IMG/VR virus record: IMGVR_UViG_3300013104_000005
Coordinates: 1-64,000 of that record
DNA: 64,000 nucleotides
Origin: a virus
Reading direction: 5' to 3' (one strand)
The notes beneath the pieces were generated by a model. It searched no databases, was not told the DNA's origin, and saw nothing but the letters and a program-made list of their open reading frames with translations. The first letter of the stretch is position 1; every line of letters starts with the position of its first letter. The position numbers and the translations under genes are program-made. Below, in pieces: positions 41,107 to 51,038 of this stretch.

Positions 41107-41575
41107 GCTCGCTGAGACCATCATCGCCTACACCAAGCGTAACACCGTCCTGAGCGGCGCCAACGACGGCGTCACCCTGGGCCTGTTGGGCTGGGACACC
41201 GAGTTGAACAAGCCGGCTATCTACTATGGCAGCTATAACTCGGCAGAACCCAAGTTCCTCCCAGCCATCACCTTCTTGCCCTCGGGCGAGACGCCCAACG
41301 ACCTCATCTCGGATGAGTGGGAAGAGGTCGAAGCTTACGTAGACTTCAGTATCTGGTGCGCGAGTCGCGAGCCTAACGACGTGACTAACATCGAGCAACA
41401 GCTACAGGGGATGTTCCACCGCAAAGAGGTTGCGATGGTGTCAGCGCCAGCGCCGGCTTACAGTCGCGCCAGGTATGCTCGGAAGGTATCAGCCCCCGTA
41501 CAATCGAGGTGGGATCCTACTCTCCGACTGTTCTTTGGCCTGTTCCGGTATTGTTTTATCGTGGCAACAGGATAG
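41096..41575 (+). CDS. Tail terminator-like protein
   Basis: 159 residues, alpha/beta with a central strand set (FLPAITFLPSGE, VEAYVDFSIWCAS) and late FFGLFRYCFIVATG. Size, fold hints and the place just before the major tail protein suit a tail terminator. Not proven by a strong motif. Confidence 0.55.
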   Translation: MAPKLAETIIAYTKRNTVLSGANDGVTLGLLGWDTELNKPAIYYGSYNSAEPKFLPAITFLPSGETPNDLISDEWEEVEAYVDFSIWCASREPNDVTNIEQQLQGMFHRKEVAMVSAPAPAYSRARYARKVSAPVQSRWDPTLRLFFGLFRYCFIVATG

Positions 41576-41618
41576 TTGTGCGTGACGTTCTTGGGCCTCA
41601 GGCCTGGAGGATACTAGT

Positions 41619-42440
41619 TTGATTGATGCAAACCTGAACGTCCCGGCGTCAGACGTCGTGTTCTCGACGGCGAGACTGTGGGGCAAGCTTCCGGGTTCTG
41701 GCGTGTATGACGTGCCGTTTGGCACGATGCACAACTTCCAGATCCAGGCAGCTCACACGCTGAAGGAACTGATGGACCCCGACTTCCTGACCGCTGTGGC
41801 GGTAGGAACCGAGAAGAGTGAGTACTCGGTCTCCATGCAGTACGCCCGGATCCGCAGCCGCAACCTGCTGGCCGCCTTAGGCGGTGACCTATCGACCTCA
41901 GGCGCAGGCGCAACGCTGCGCACCAACCTGGACATCGGACCGAACTCGGTAGGACCTGTAGCATTTGCCGCGCAGATCCTAAGCAGTGCAGCGGCGCAGG
42001 CGCCCATCATCGGCACCATCTACGCCCTGCTCTGCAACCAATTCACGCTCGACTTCAAGATGCGTGACTACGTCATGCCCTCGCTCTCGGCCAAGGCTTA
42101 CCTGGACTCCGTGACCAACAAGGTCATGACCCTCAGCCTCGCCGGTGATGAGACCACTGATCCTGGTGCGGTGCCTGCTACACCAGTGATGACCCTCTCG
42201 GGTGACGCGACACTACACGCCATCGTGATCTCCTGGCCCGCTGTAGCCGGTGCTACCAGCTACAACATCTACCGAGGTACCGGTGCAGGTGGCCCCTTCG
42301 TCTACATCGGCAACACCACCGCGGTGAGCGCAGTTGACACCGCAGTGACTACCGGCACGACTTATTGGTACGTGATGAGTGCGGTGAGTGGCGCTGGCGA
42401 GTCTGTGACCACCGCAGCCGCTAGCTTCGTCGCACCCTAA
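41619..42440 (+). CDS. Major tail protein with C-terminal FnIII/Ig-like domain
   Basis: 273 residues. The first ~185 residues are the tube domain. Residues about 188-272 (PVMTLSGDATLHAIVISWPA, ATSYNIYRGT, TTYWYVMSAVSGAGES) are a fibronectin type III-like domain of the kind displayed on tail tubes. The start is TTG at 41619 with GGAGG eight bases upstream. It polymerises around the tape measure. Confidence 0.8.
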   Translation: MIDANLNVPASDVVFSTARLWGKLPGSGVYDVPFGTMHNFQIQAAHTLKELMDPDFLTAVAVGTEKSEYSVSMQYARIRSRNLLAALGGDLSTSGAGATLRTNLDIGPNSVGPVAFAAQILSSAAAQAPIIGTIYALLCNQFTLDFKMRDYVMPSLSAKAYLDSVTNKVMTLSLAGDETTDPGAVPATPVMTLSGDATLHAIVISWPAVAGATSYNIYRGTGAGGPFVYIGNTTAVSAVDTAVTTGTTYWYVMSAVSGAGESVTTAAASFVAP

Positions 42441-42530
42441 GTAGTTAGCACCTGAGCGGGCAGTCGACCTTGATTGTCCGCTCTTCGGCCTCGGAGGAAG
42501 GCCTACACTCACACTCACAGGAGGAATGTT

Positions 42531-43205
42531 TTGGCAGACACGCAGACAGCAACACCGGGCATCGAGATCGTCAGGCGGCAGGACTCACCTGAGCCGCTGT
42601 TTAAGGCAGCACCCGGGTACGACATCGACGACTTCATCGAGAAGCCCCAACCCGCTTTCCTGAACGCAGGCAACATGGGTATGTCTCTTGACGCGGCGTT
42701 GGGCATGATCCCAATAGACATCGACGGTGAGCCTTACTTTGTAAAGCCGCCCAAGATCAACGCGATGAAGGAGCTGACCTACTGGCAGGAGAAATACGAC
42801 GCCATCGCTGACGACGAGCGGCAGACGCCCGAGAACATGGACATGGCCCTCAAGATGGTCGCGCCCATCCTGCGCAAGCAGGTCGAAGCCTTTGGCCTCA
42901 CCAAGCGCATTTACGGCAAACTGGTAGACGCTGTGGCGCTCGTCAGGGACCATACGGACGACGAGGTAGCGGATGCGTTGGCTGAACTGCTGCAGCAGGT
43001 CGCGCCCGCGGTCGGCGTCTCTGGTCGTTACCGCAAGGTGACCATAGAGGAGATCGGCGAGCACGTCGGCTTTGAGGACATCCCTCGGATCTTCCGCACC
43101 GCCTTTCCCCAGACTACACCACTCGGCTTGGCGGAGGATGCTGGCATAGACCCAAAAGCATCGGCATCTCTCACCCCGGAGACTGGGGACCCATCTACTG
43201 CCTAG
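42531..43205 (+). CDS. Tail assembly chaperone, short form (G)
   Basis: 224 residues from TTG 42531, with AGGAGG upstream. The middle (NAMKELTYWQEKYDAIADDE, KMVAPILRKQVEAFGLTKRI) is typical of chaperones that stabilise the tape measure before tube assembly. Near the 3' end CCCAAAA (43151-43157) is read C CCA AAA, a slippery heptamer. A proportion of ribosomes probably shift to give the longer form. Confidence 0.8.
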   Translation: MADTQTATPGIEIVRRQDSPEPLFKAAPGYDIDDFIEKPQPAFLNAGNMGMSLDAALGMIPIDIDGEPYFVKPPKINAMKELTYWQEKYDAIADDERQTPENMDMALKMVAPILRKQVEAFGLTKRIYGKLVDAVALVRDHTDDEVADALAELLQQVAPAVGVSGRYRKVTIEEIGEHVGFEDIPRIFRTAFPQTTPLGLAEDAGIDPKASASLTPETGDPSTA

Positions 43206-43351
43206 TACTTGAACGGTTTCATACCCACTTCACGGACTTAACCTACTACGAGCTTAAGGCCATCCTGACCTATAACCGGAAGTTACCCGGTGCGTTGGTC
43301 ACGATGGTCGAGCCTCAAAAAGAACCCACGCGACCTATCTTCGAGGAGTAG
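43157..43351 (+). CDS. Tail assembly chaperone extension (T) reached by -1 frameshift
   Basis: Reading -1 after CCCAAAA gives SIGISHPGDWGPIYCLVLER and continues through LTYYELKAILTYNRKL to a stop at 43351, about 64 residues and free of stops. There is no ribosome site or start codon for independent expression. The frame ends three bases before the tape measure start, as in lambda-like G-GT arrangements. Frameshift rate and stimulatory structure are not assessed. Confidence 0.75.
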   Translation, partial: SIGISHPGDWGPIYCLVLERFHTHFTDLTYYELKAILTYNRKLPGALVTMVEPQKEPTRPIFEE

Positions 43352-43354
43352 CGA

Positions 43355-46300
43355 GTGAGCGAGTTTGGCGGGACCAACATCGGTTCTCTCTACGCCGACG
43401 TTGACCTTGACACGCGAGGCCTCGAAGCGGGTGCGGTGCGAGCTAACGCCATCTCTACCAAGATGGCAAGTGCACTCAACGACCTGTTCCTCCGGCAGGC
43501 TGAACGAGCTGCCGAGATCCAGCGGCGTAGTAACCAACAGCTAGAGCTCATCGAGCTGCAGCATCAGCGGCGCATCGTGGCCATCCAGGTGGCCGCTGAG
43601 AACGAGAAAGCTACGCCTCGGCGTCGCGCTGACGCGCTAGCCGACGTGAGTGTCGAGACGCAGCGCCTGGTGCAGGCGCTGCGAGCTCAGCACGCCGAAG
43701 AGAACCGCTTAGAGAACGAGGCAGCACAGCGACGTCTCATCACCGCTCGTACTACCAACGCGCAGCTCAACGCCGAGGATTCTAACAGGATCCAGAGCGC
43801 TCGGCGGATGCAGCGTGAAGCTGACCGTGCTGAGGCTGCAGACAAGCGCAAGACGGTCGCGGAGGCCGCAGCGGCTGAGGCGAGGCTCTCTCGCCTACGC
43901 ACCGAGATACAGGCGAAAGACGCCGCTGAAGCTCGCAAGTTTGACGCAGGCGTCTCTGCGTTGCACCGTCAGCTCATGGCTAAGGATGCGGCCGATGAGA
44001 AACACGCGGTTGACGAGCAGCTCGGCTACTGGAAGCGCTACTACGCAGAGCGAGAGCAGTTAGCGCGCGAGCAGTCAGCGGCGATGGCGGAGGACGCGCG
44101 CCGCACCGCAGCGTCAGAGCGCAGCGTTAGTAACCTCCTCGCTCAGGTCAGGGCTAAAGACGCAGCGGACCAGCGACAGTTGCTGCGTGACCACTCGTCT
44201 GCTATCGCCGAAGACGCCCGCCGCACGGCTGCGGCTAACGCTCGAGTTAGTGCCTTACAGAAGGAGCTGCGCGCTAAGGACGCTGCCCAGGAGCGGGCAG
44301 ACCTGGCCGACCAAATCAACTTCGCTCGGCGCCGCAACGCTGAGAACAATAGTCAGCAAAGCAAGGACCTGGCTGACCAGATCAGCTTCGCCAGTCGGCG
44401 CAGCGCTCAGCTGAAGCGGCAGGAGGCAGCTGACCTCGCCGAGCAGATCAGTTTTGCTCGACGCCGCAACTCTCAGCAGCAAGCGCAGGAGAAGGCAGAC
44501 CTCGCTGAGCAGATCAGTTTCGCTACGCGCCGTAACGCGCAGATCACCGCGCAGCAACGGCGAGAGCAGCACGCGATGGAGCGCCTGGGCGGCATGCCCG
44601 GGCAGCGGCAAGGCTTGCTTGACATCGCCGGCAATGCGAGCATGGTGGCGGGCGGCGTAGGCTTGGGCATCTTGGGCGTGGGCGTAGGGGTCGCCGACAC
44701 CTTCGAGGGCCAACTGAACAAGGTGCGGCAGAACGCAGGCCTCACCAGCGCTGAGGTCGACGAGCTTCGCCAGCACATCATGCAGCTGGGCCGCGAGGTA
44801 CCTCTGCCGCTTAGCAAGATCGCCGACGGTTTCAAGTCTATCCACGACCTGGGCTTCAGGGGCAAGGACGCCTATGACCTGCTAGATCGGTCCGCTAAGC
44901 TCGCTGTAGCGTCGCAGGGTGACTTCGGGACCGAGGCCGCTATCGTCGCTCGGGTCATGCAGCAGTTCCACATGCAAACCAGCGACGTTAACAAGGCGAT
45001 GGCGGTCATGCAGCAGGGCATCGCTGACGGTCACACGTCATGGGATGACTACGCAAAGTCTATGAGCACCGTGATGGGCGTAGCCGGCCAGTTCCGCGTC
45101 AACTTCATGGACATGAACGCCATCATCTCTACCCTCACCCAAACGACGGGTAGTGCAGGATTGGCGCGGACTCAAGCACTCAACTTGCTGATGCGCCTGC
45201 AGAACCCTACAGCTAAGACGCGCAAAGAGCTCGACGCGATGCCCGGACAGCTGGGCGTCGACATGCGGAAGGACTTCAGCCCAGAGGGGTTGGGCTCGCA
45301 GGGCGGGGTACTGAAGGCCTTAAGCGACCTGCACACGGCTCAGCTGCAAGGTCACCCGGTCACGCAGTTCATCGCTGGGATGCGCGGTGGCGTGGGCGCG
45401 AGTATCTTGGCGGGTGACAACTTCAAGGTGCTGCAAGCCGAGGCTACCAAGCTAGAACAGGTCTTCAAGACTGGCGTCAACCCTACCCTCGCTAACTACA
45501 CCATCGAGGCAGGGCGGGCCGCGTCGCAGGGCGTGCTGCTGCAGAACGCGTGGGTGCAGATCGGCGAGACCATCCGCACAGACCTCCTCCCAGTCATCGT
45601 GTCGGTAGCCGGCTACGTGCGCGATGCTGCCGCTGAGTTTTCCAAGATGCCTGAACCGGTGCGCACCACCATCATCACGCTCGCCGCGCTCACCGGCGTG
45701 ACCTTGCTGGTAGGAGGTGGCTTCCTTAAGCTCGCCTCTGGCATCATCGAGTTCCGCTCTACCATGAAGTTGCTAGCGGAGATCCCCCTGGTAGCTACAG
45801 GGCTGGAGAAGCTAGCGGCCGCCAGCACCCTAGTCGGTACAGCTTTTCGCAGCGGCGGCGCCATCGCTGGCGTGACTGAGCTAACCACCGTCCTCAAGGG
45901 CGGCATCGCTGCAGCTTGCGCTTCAGCGACCTCTGCGCTCAGCGGTGTGGTGACCTTTATGCTTGGCCCCGTCGGCGTCGCGATAGCCGCGGTTGTCCTC
46001 GCGGTGGGTCTGCTAGCGGTCGCTTGGCAGAAAGACTGGGGCCGCATCCAGGAGCGCACTGCCGACACCATCCAGGCCGTCAAGAGTAACCTGTCTACCA
46101 CGTGGGACAACATCAAGGGCGACCTGCGTACAGACATCGACTCGATGGGCAACAGCTGGGACGAGTTCTGGAGTGACCTACAGGGGACAGCAGATAAGAA
46201 AGGTAAGATCCTACGGACCACGGTCACAGGTAACTGGTTGAAGATGGCCTATGACCAGAAGGACGCGACCGACCGCATGGGCTACCAGATCCAAGCTTTC

Positions 46301-49300
46301 TGGGACAACCTCTGCGAGGTCAGCAAGGAGATGGGCACGGTCTTCGTTCAGATCTTTGACGTGATCGTTCACGGTATACTGGACACGTTTAGCTTCCTGG
46401 GCAGGATGGGTGCTAACCTCATCATCGGCATCAAGGCGTACGCTCAGGGTAACATGAACCCCCAGTACTTGAATACCGACGTAGGCACTGGCGGAGCCAC
46501 CGACATCTTCAAGGGGTCGGAAGACGCTATAGCAGCGTTGAGAGCTCCGTTCAAGAACAGGTTCCAGAGCGGCCTCAGCGAGTATCGGTCAGAGTATGAC
46601 CGCGCTCACACGCCACAGCCAGTAGATAATACGCCGTCCAACCGCAACATGAACCGCGACCATAACGCGCCTACGGTAGAACCTGCGAGCAGCGATAGTG
46701 GCGCAGGCAAGGGCGGCAAGGGCGTTGAGGTCGTCGACAACGTAGGTAGCGGTCTCTCTACGGTAGCGCGGCGCGGCATCACCGACACCGACGTCGTGCT
46801 TCGCATCGCTAAGGACCAGATCAAGATAGCGAAGGCCGCGATGGACCTACACACGGATGCTAACCTTCGCAAGTATAACGGGTTCTGTCAACAGCTGCAA
46901 GAAGCCACGCTCAACGTCGCCGACTCGACAGCTAAGAAGCTCATAGACAGGATCGCCTCGGCCCACGGGTCGGCTGCTGAGCGGATGCACGCACTGATGG
47001 CCCACCGCACAGAGTTGGCCGCTCACGGCATAGATGTAGGTACGGTCGGCGAATTGGGCATCCAGAAGGGCGACTTCATCTACAGCGACCGCATGGGTTA
47101 CAATAAGCGAAAGCATCGCTACGACGGCCACGTGATGACTGCAGTTAGCGGCAAGACGTCTGCTCTCGCCAGCAACGCGCAGCGTGATGCTACCACAGCG
47201 GAGAAGGAACAGGATAGGATCGACGGGCTCATCGACGACGCACGCGAGAAGTATTACGAGACCGTGCAGCAGGGGTGGCAGAACCAACTGCGTGACATCA
47301 CCAAGAAGCGAGACGAGCTACTCTCGGAGCATAACCCTCAACTCACCCGCCTAGCGCTAGAGTCCTATAACGCGCAGTACAAGAAGATCATGTCCGAGCA
47401 TCACAAGGACCTGCTCGCTAAGGCTCAGGAGCGAGAGTCTGACCTCAGCGAGGCACAGCTCGGCATGCACGAGGCGCAGGCACAGAACTACACAGGCTTT
47501 CAACAGGTCACCGCAGACCACCGCACCGCGCTGGGCCGCATCCGCGCTCAGGGCGGTCAGGCCTTCGCGGCGGCCGCGACCAAGTACGGGCCTCACTCCG
47601 ATGCGGCCCTCGCCCAGTTGGCCGCCACGCACGCCCAGATTACCGCTGAGAACAATAAGTACGCCGCGCAGCAGTTGCACGAGCAGGAGCGCCAGAACTC
47701 GCAGAGGTACGCTAACTACCAGGAAGACTCGGACACCTACCTACGCTTCTTGCGGCTAAACCAGCGACACTACATGGAGTGGCAAGCTGAGTACTGGCAG
47801 AACCTTCAACTCACGCGCGAGGTAGAGCTGCAGTCTATCCAGACACGGCTGACCTTGCAGCAAATTACGCCAGGCGCGGCGTTTACCGCACTCAGTAATA
47901 CCACCAATGGCCGGCAGGGCGCGGACCTCGAGAAGGGCCTAGACGACGTGAGTACAGGCGCGTCGGCCATCGTCGAGAACATGCGCCGAGGCATGACAGC
48001 CGGTACTACTACCGCCGCTGCGGTCCGTCAACAGCTTGAGCAGATCGTGGCCTTCTTCAGGGAAGCTGGGCCCCTTGGCGAGACTTACATGACCGAGTGG
48101 ACCCGGCAACTGCAAGACTTTGACGAGAGCCTCAGCAGTGCTAACGAGAAGTTGAAGGTCATCGGCGAGGACCAGCGCCTCACCGACCTGGGCAAGCGCT
48201 TGGCCGATGCCAAGCACAGCGCAGACCCGAACGACCAGCTCAAGGCCTACGCTGACCTGGAGTCTTACGCTCGAGATGCGATAGAGACCTCGCGCACCAG
48301 CTTTGAAGACCACCTTATCACCACCGCTCAGTATACCGCTGAGCTGCAGAAACTGATGGACATCTTCGCCAAGCTGGGTCCGGTCGGGCAGGATGAGGTC
48401 GCTAAGATCGTTAAGGTGATGGACGCGCTGGCTAAGTCTACCGCCGAAGGTAACAGGACAGCCAACAACCTGTTCGCTAGCTTTGGCGTCAACCTGGCTA
48501 AGGCCATCGGCGGTCCTGCCGCAGACCTCGCTGAAAAGCTACAGCAGATCAACGCTACCAAGGCCAACGCACTGGCGCAGCTTGACCAGACATATAACGC
48601 CCTGCCGAAGGAACAACGAGATGACCCGAAGGTGCAGGCAGCGGTCGCCACTGCTCGCCGCAACATCGGTCAGACCGCTAACGTAGACACGACCAACGCG
48701 CGAGACGCCTCGGCCAGGGCGCAGCGTAACATCGTAGATCAGAATGAGGAGTACTATCGGCAGCAGCAGCTCATCAGCCTGAAGAGTTACGAAGCGTACT
48801 ACGCCGCTCGCACTGCTGAGGCAGCCAAGGCGTTGGCTGCCGAGCGTAACCTCAACAGCCAGCACTACGATGACCTACTCAAGACGTACCGCGACTACGC
48901 TGACAAGTACCATAGGATCGTGGAAGAGGTCACGGCCAAGCAGGAGAAACAACTCTCCCCAGTCACGCGAGACGTGGAGAGTGGCGTGGACGCTGGCTTA
49001 GGTCGGCTGCGAGATGGCCTAGCTAAGCAGGGCGTCATAGGCAAGATGCTCGGCGACCTGCTGCACGACACCATCTACGACAGCTTCAAGACAGGCTTTG
49101 AGAAGTCCATCCACGACAGCCTCTTCAAGAAGAACCTGGGAGGCGTGTTGAGCAACCTGGGTGCACCCGGCGGCAAGAAGGCCGACGCTACAGACCAGGT
49201 AGCCAAGCAGATCAGCGACGCTGCTAAGGCCAGCTCGGCTGCAGCAACGAGGCACATGATAGCAGCGACCACGCATCAGGTCGCCGCGGTCACCCACAGC

Positions 49301-49726
49301 GCCGCTGCAGCTACGCATCAGGTAGCTGCGACGACAGGTGTAGCCGCTAGTACAGGCTTAGAAGGTGCAAGTATACAATTAGACGGCGCCGCTCTCTCTC
49401 TAAAGGCTGGTGGACTTGGTGGTGCTGCTGGCGGTGTCGCTGGCGCCACTGGAGGTGTTGGAGGTGCAGGAGGACTCTTAGGGCTTACTGGGCCTTGGGG
49501 TATCGTCGCTGGTGTTGGGTTAGGGTTGTTAGGTGGTTTACTCGGCGGAGGTGGTGGTACGTCGTCACCGCGTGCGCCTGTGGTTGACCGTCCCACCGGG
49601 AATACCACGATCCATCAAGACCTCAGAGGAGCTTTCCTCCCAGACCACCGCTCCATCGAGCACCTCGCAGAGATGGTAGGTAGCAAGGTCAGAGAACAGA
49701 AGGCCGTGCGGAACAGCACTAAGTAG
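43355..49726 (+). CDS. Tape measure protein with embedded Cys-His hydrolase-like segment
   Basis: 2123 residues. About residues 15-410 are coiled coil with near-exact repeats of ADLAEQISFARRRN spaced about 24 residues. About 415-660 resembles the TP901-type tape measure core (VDELRQHIMQLGREVPLPLS). Hydrophobic segments lie near 760-890. Residues about 1165-1270 carry NGFCQQLQ (Cys1178), GDFIYSDRMGY and YDGHVMTAV (His1259), like NlpC/CHAP peptidoglycan hydrolases. A Gly/Ala-rich end follows. GTG start with GAGGAG. At roughly 0.15 nm per residue the tail would be near 300 nm. Confidence 0.9.
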   Translation: MSEFGGTNIGSLYADVDLDTRGLEAGAVRANAISTKMASALNDLFLRQAERAAEIQRRSNQQLELIELQHQRRIVAIQVAAENEKATPRRRADALADVSVETQRLVQALRAQHAEENRLENEAAQRRLITARTTNAQLNAEDSNRIQSARRMQREADRAEAADKRKTVAEAAAAEARLSRLRTEIQAKDAAEARKFDAGVSALHRQLMAKDAADEKHAVDEQLGYWKRYYAEREQLAREQSAAMAEDARRTAASERSVSNLLAQVRAKDAADQRQLLRDHSSAIAEDARRTAAANARVSALQKELRAKDAAQERADLADQINFARRRNAENNSQQSKDLADQISFASRRSAQLKRQEAADLAEQISFARRRNSQQQAQEKADLAEQISFATRRNAQITAQQRREQHAMERLGGMPGQRQGLLDIAGNASMVAGGVGLGILGVGVGVADTFEGQLNKVRQNAGLTSAEVDELRQHIMQLGREVPLPLSKIADGFKSIHDLGFRGKDAYDLLDRSAKLAVASQGDFGTEAAIVARVMQQFHMQTSDVNKAMAVMQQGIADGHTSWDDYAKSMSTVMGVAGQFRVNFMDMNAIISTLTQTTGSAGLARTQALNLLMRLQNPTAKTRKELDAMPGQLGVDMRKDFSPEGLGSQGGVLKALSDLHTAQLQGHPVTQFIAGMRGGVGASILAGDNFKVLQAEATKLEQVFKTGVNPTLANYTIEAGRAASQGVLLQNAWVQIGETIRTDLLPVIVSVAGYVRDAAAEFSKMPEPVRTTIITLAALTGVTLLVGGGFLKLASGIIEFRSTMKLLAEIPLVATGLEKLAAASTLVGTAFRSGGAIAGVTELTTVLKGGIAAACASATSALSGVVTFMLGPVGVAIAAVVLAVGLLAVAWQKDWGRIQERTADTIQAVKSNLSTTWDNIKGDLRTDIDSMGNSWDEFWSDLQGTADKKGKILRTTVTGNWLKMAYDQKDATDRMGYQIQAFWDNLCEVSKEMGTVFVQIFDVIVHGILDTFSFLGRMGANLIIGIKAYAQGNMNPQYLNTDVGTGGATDIFKGSEDAIAALRAPFKNRFQSGLSEYRSEYDRAHTPQPVDNTPSNRNMNRDHNAPTVEPASSDSGAGKGGKGVEVVDNVGSGLSTVARRGITDTDVVLRIAKDQIKIAKAAMDLHTDANLRKYNGFCQQLQEATLNVADSTAKKLIDRIASAHGSAAERMHALMAHRTELAAHGIDVGTVGELGIQKGDFIYSDRMGYNKRKHRYDGHVMTAVSGKTSALASNAQRDATTAEKEQDRIDGLIDDAREKYYETVQQGWQNQLRDITKKRDELLSEHNPQLTRLALESYNAQYKKIMSEHHKDLLAKAQERESDLSEAQLGMHEAQAQNYTGFQQVTADHRTALGRIRAQGGQAFAAAATKYGPHSDAALAQLAATHAQITAENNKYAAQQLHEQERQNSQRYANYQEDSDTYLRFLRLNQRHYMEWQAEYWQNLQLTREVELQSIQTRLTLQQITPGAAFTALSNTTNGRQGADLEKGLDDVSTGASAIVENMRRGMTAGTTTAAAVRQQLEQIVAFFREAGPLGETYMTEWTRQLQDFDESLSSANEKLKVIGEDQRLTDLGKRLADAKHSADPNDQLKAYADLESYARDAIETSRTSFEDHLITTAQYTAELQKLMDIFAKLGPVGQDEVAKIVKVMDALAKSTAEGNRTANNLFASFGVNLAKAIGGPAADLAEKLQQINATKANALAQLDQTYNALPKEQRDDPKVQAAVATARRNIGQTANVDTTNARDASARAQRNIVDQNEEYYRQQQLISLKSYEAYYAARTAEAAKALAAERNLNSQHYDDLLKTYRDYADKYHRIVEEVTAKQEKQLSPVTRDVESGVDAGLGRLRDGLAKQGVIGKMLGDLLHDTIYDSFKTGFEKSIHDSLFKKNLGGVLSNLGAPGGKKADATDQVAKQISDAAKASSAAATRHMIAATTHQVAAVTHSAAAATHQVAATTGVAASTGLEGASIQLDGAALSLKAGGLGGAAGGVAGATGGVGGAGGLLGLTGPWGIVAGVGLGLLGGLLGGGGGTSSPRAPVVDRPTGNTTIHQDLRGAFLPDHRSIEHLAEMVGSKVREQKAVRNSTK

Positions 49727-49733
49727 GAGGCAC

Positions 49734-50540
49734 ATGCAATTCGGTACCTATACATTTCCCCTGGGCTGGGGCTGCACCGAAGATAACGACGAGCAAGAGG
49801 TACCCATGCAACAGACCGCGCGCCGTGACGGTGCGGCCTGGTTGCCTGGGCGCCGTAAGGCTCGCGTGTGGACGCTCGACGGCGGTTTCGTGCGCGGCTG
49901 GGCCGGTACAGCTAACACAGACAACGGCGTGAGGGACCAGATTGACGCCCTGAAAGCGGCTCTACTCAGCGGGCCCAGCAACTTTTACATCGACCCAGAC
50001 CGTTACTTCCGCCTGGTACAACTACAAGCCATCCCTACCAAGGAGGATAAAGCGCATCGCCGATACGCTTTCTTTACCTGTAAGGCGGTGGGCCCCGACC
50101 CCTTCGCCTACTCGACAACGGTTACCACCACCCCAGAGATCGTGGCAGCTGGGAATACCTACAATTACTTGGGCACCTTAGGTAACGCCTACGCGCAGCC
50201 TACCTGGTATATCGAAGCGACCGCCGCGCTTAACACGGCCTTCGACTGGACCTTCACCAACACAACCACCGGTGAGGTGGTGCACCTCTTCGGCACGTGG
50301 CCTGTGGCGGGAGCCGGTTACTTCATCGTCGATAGCTTAAACTTCACGGTGCAGTTTGCGCCCTCGCTCGGAGGCACCCTCGGACCGGCTGACGCTGATC
50401 CTGCCAACATAACTAGCGTCTTTAATTCCTTTGAGGGTCAGTTTCCCCGCCTCAACCCGGGTGTCAACAACTTTACCTTAGCCCACACCGGCATCGCTCC
50501 CGGAGGTGCCTGGGCCGTCTTTGCCGGCAGATATTTCTAA
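49734..50540 (+). CDS. Distal tail protein (Dit-like)
   Basis: 268 residues. N-terminal MQFGTYTFPLGWGC and RRDGAAWLPGRRKARVWTLD with a paired beta layout match Dit N-domains; the C-terminal half is a galectin-like beta-sandwich region. Position after the tape measure is diagnostic. It forms the hub at the tail tip. Confidence 0.8.
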   Translation: MQFGTYTFPLGWGCTEDNDEQEVPMQQTARRDGAAWLPGRRKARVWTLDGGFVRGWAGTANTDNGVRDQIDALKAALLSGPSNFYIDPDRYFRLVQLQAIPTKEDKAHRRYAFFTCKAVGPDPFAYSTTVTTTPEIVAAGNTYNYLGTLGNAYAQPTWYIEATAALNTAFDWTFTNTTTGEVVHLFGTWPVAGAGYFIVDSLNFTVQFAPSLGGTLGPADADPANITSVFNSFEGQFPRLNPGVNNFTLAHTGIAPGGAWAVFAGRYF

Positions 50541-50597
50541 TTAAGTTTCTCCCCTATGATCTCATCACCTACATCTCAATAGATTGGATAGTGCAGC

Positions 50598-51029
50598 ATG
50601 ACGGTAGTTCAGAGTATCCAGAAGTTCCTTGCGCAGCAGTTGGGTACCGTGATCTCGGTGCCTGATACCCAAGACGCTATCGTGCGACTGGTCAGCCACG
50701 AGGGCAACACTGCATTGCGAGCACGGTTTGCTGCGGTGGCGCCGGCTGCCAAAGCGCGACTCATCCATGACGGCTGGTTCTACCTTCCCAGCAACAGGGC
50801 GCCTGAGGGCGAGTTTCACACCGCCATCGCGTCGTGCGCTTACTTCCTGTTTGAGTATACCTTAGACTTTGAGGGCGATAACCTGGCCGCAGGCGCGCTG
50901 CAAGGCTACTGCCTACAGGGACTCTTGGCGCAGGTACCCGCCGTGATGACCCAAGTGAAGGGCGGCGAAGATGCGCTGCTCACCGCCGTAGGTAATACAC
51001 TCGCTGACATCCTCTGCCCTGCTGGGTAG
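50598..51029 (+). CDS. Hypothetical tail-tip region protein
   Basis: 143 residues, mostly helical and Ala-rich (AIASCAYFLFEYTLDFEGDN). Lies between Dit and the large fibre protein, where small baseplate or chaperone proteins occur. No family recognised. Confidence 0.55.
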   Translation: MTVVQSIQKFLAQQLGTVISVPDTQDAIVRLVSHEGNTALRARFAAVAPAAKARLIHDGWFYLPSNRAPEGEFHTAIASCAYFLFEYTLDFEGDNLAAGALQGYCLQGLLAQVPAVMTQVKGGEDALLTAVGNTLADILCPAG

Positions 51030-51038
51030 GAGTAACAC

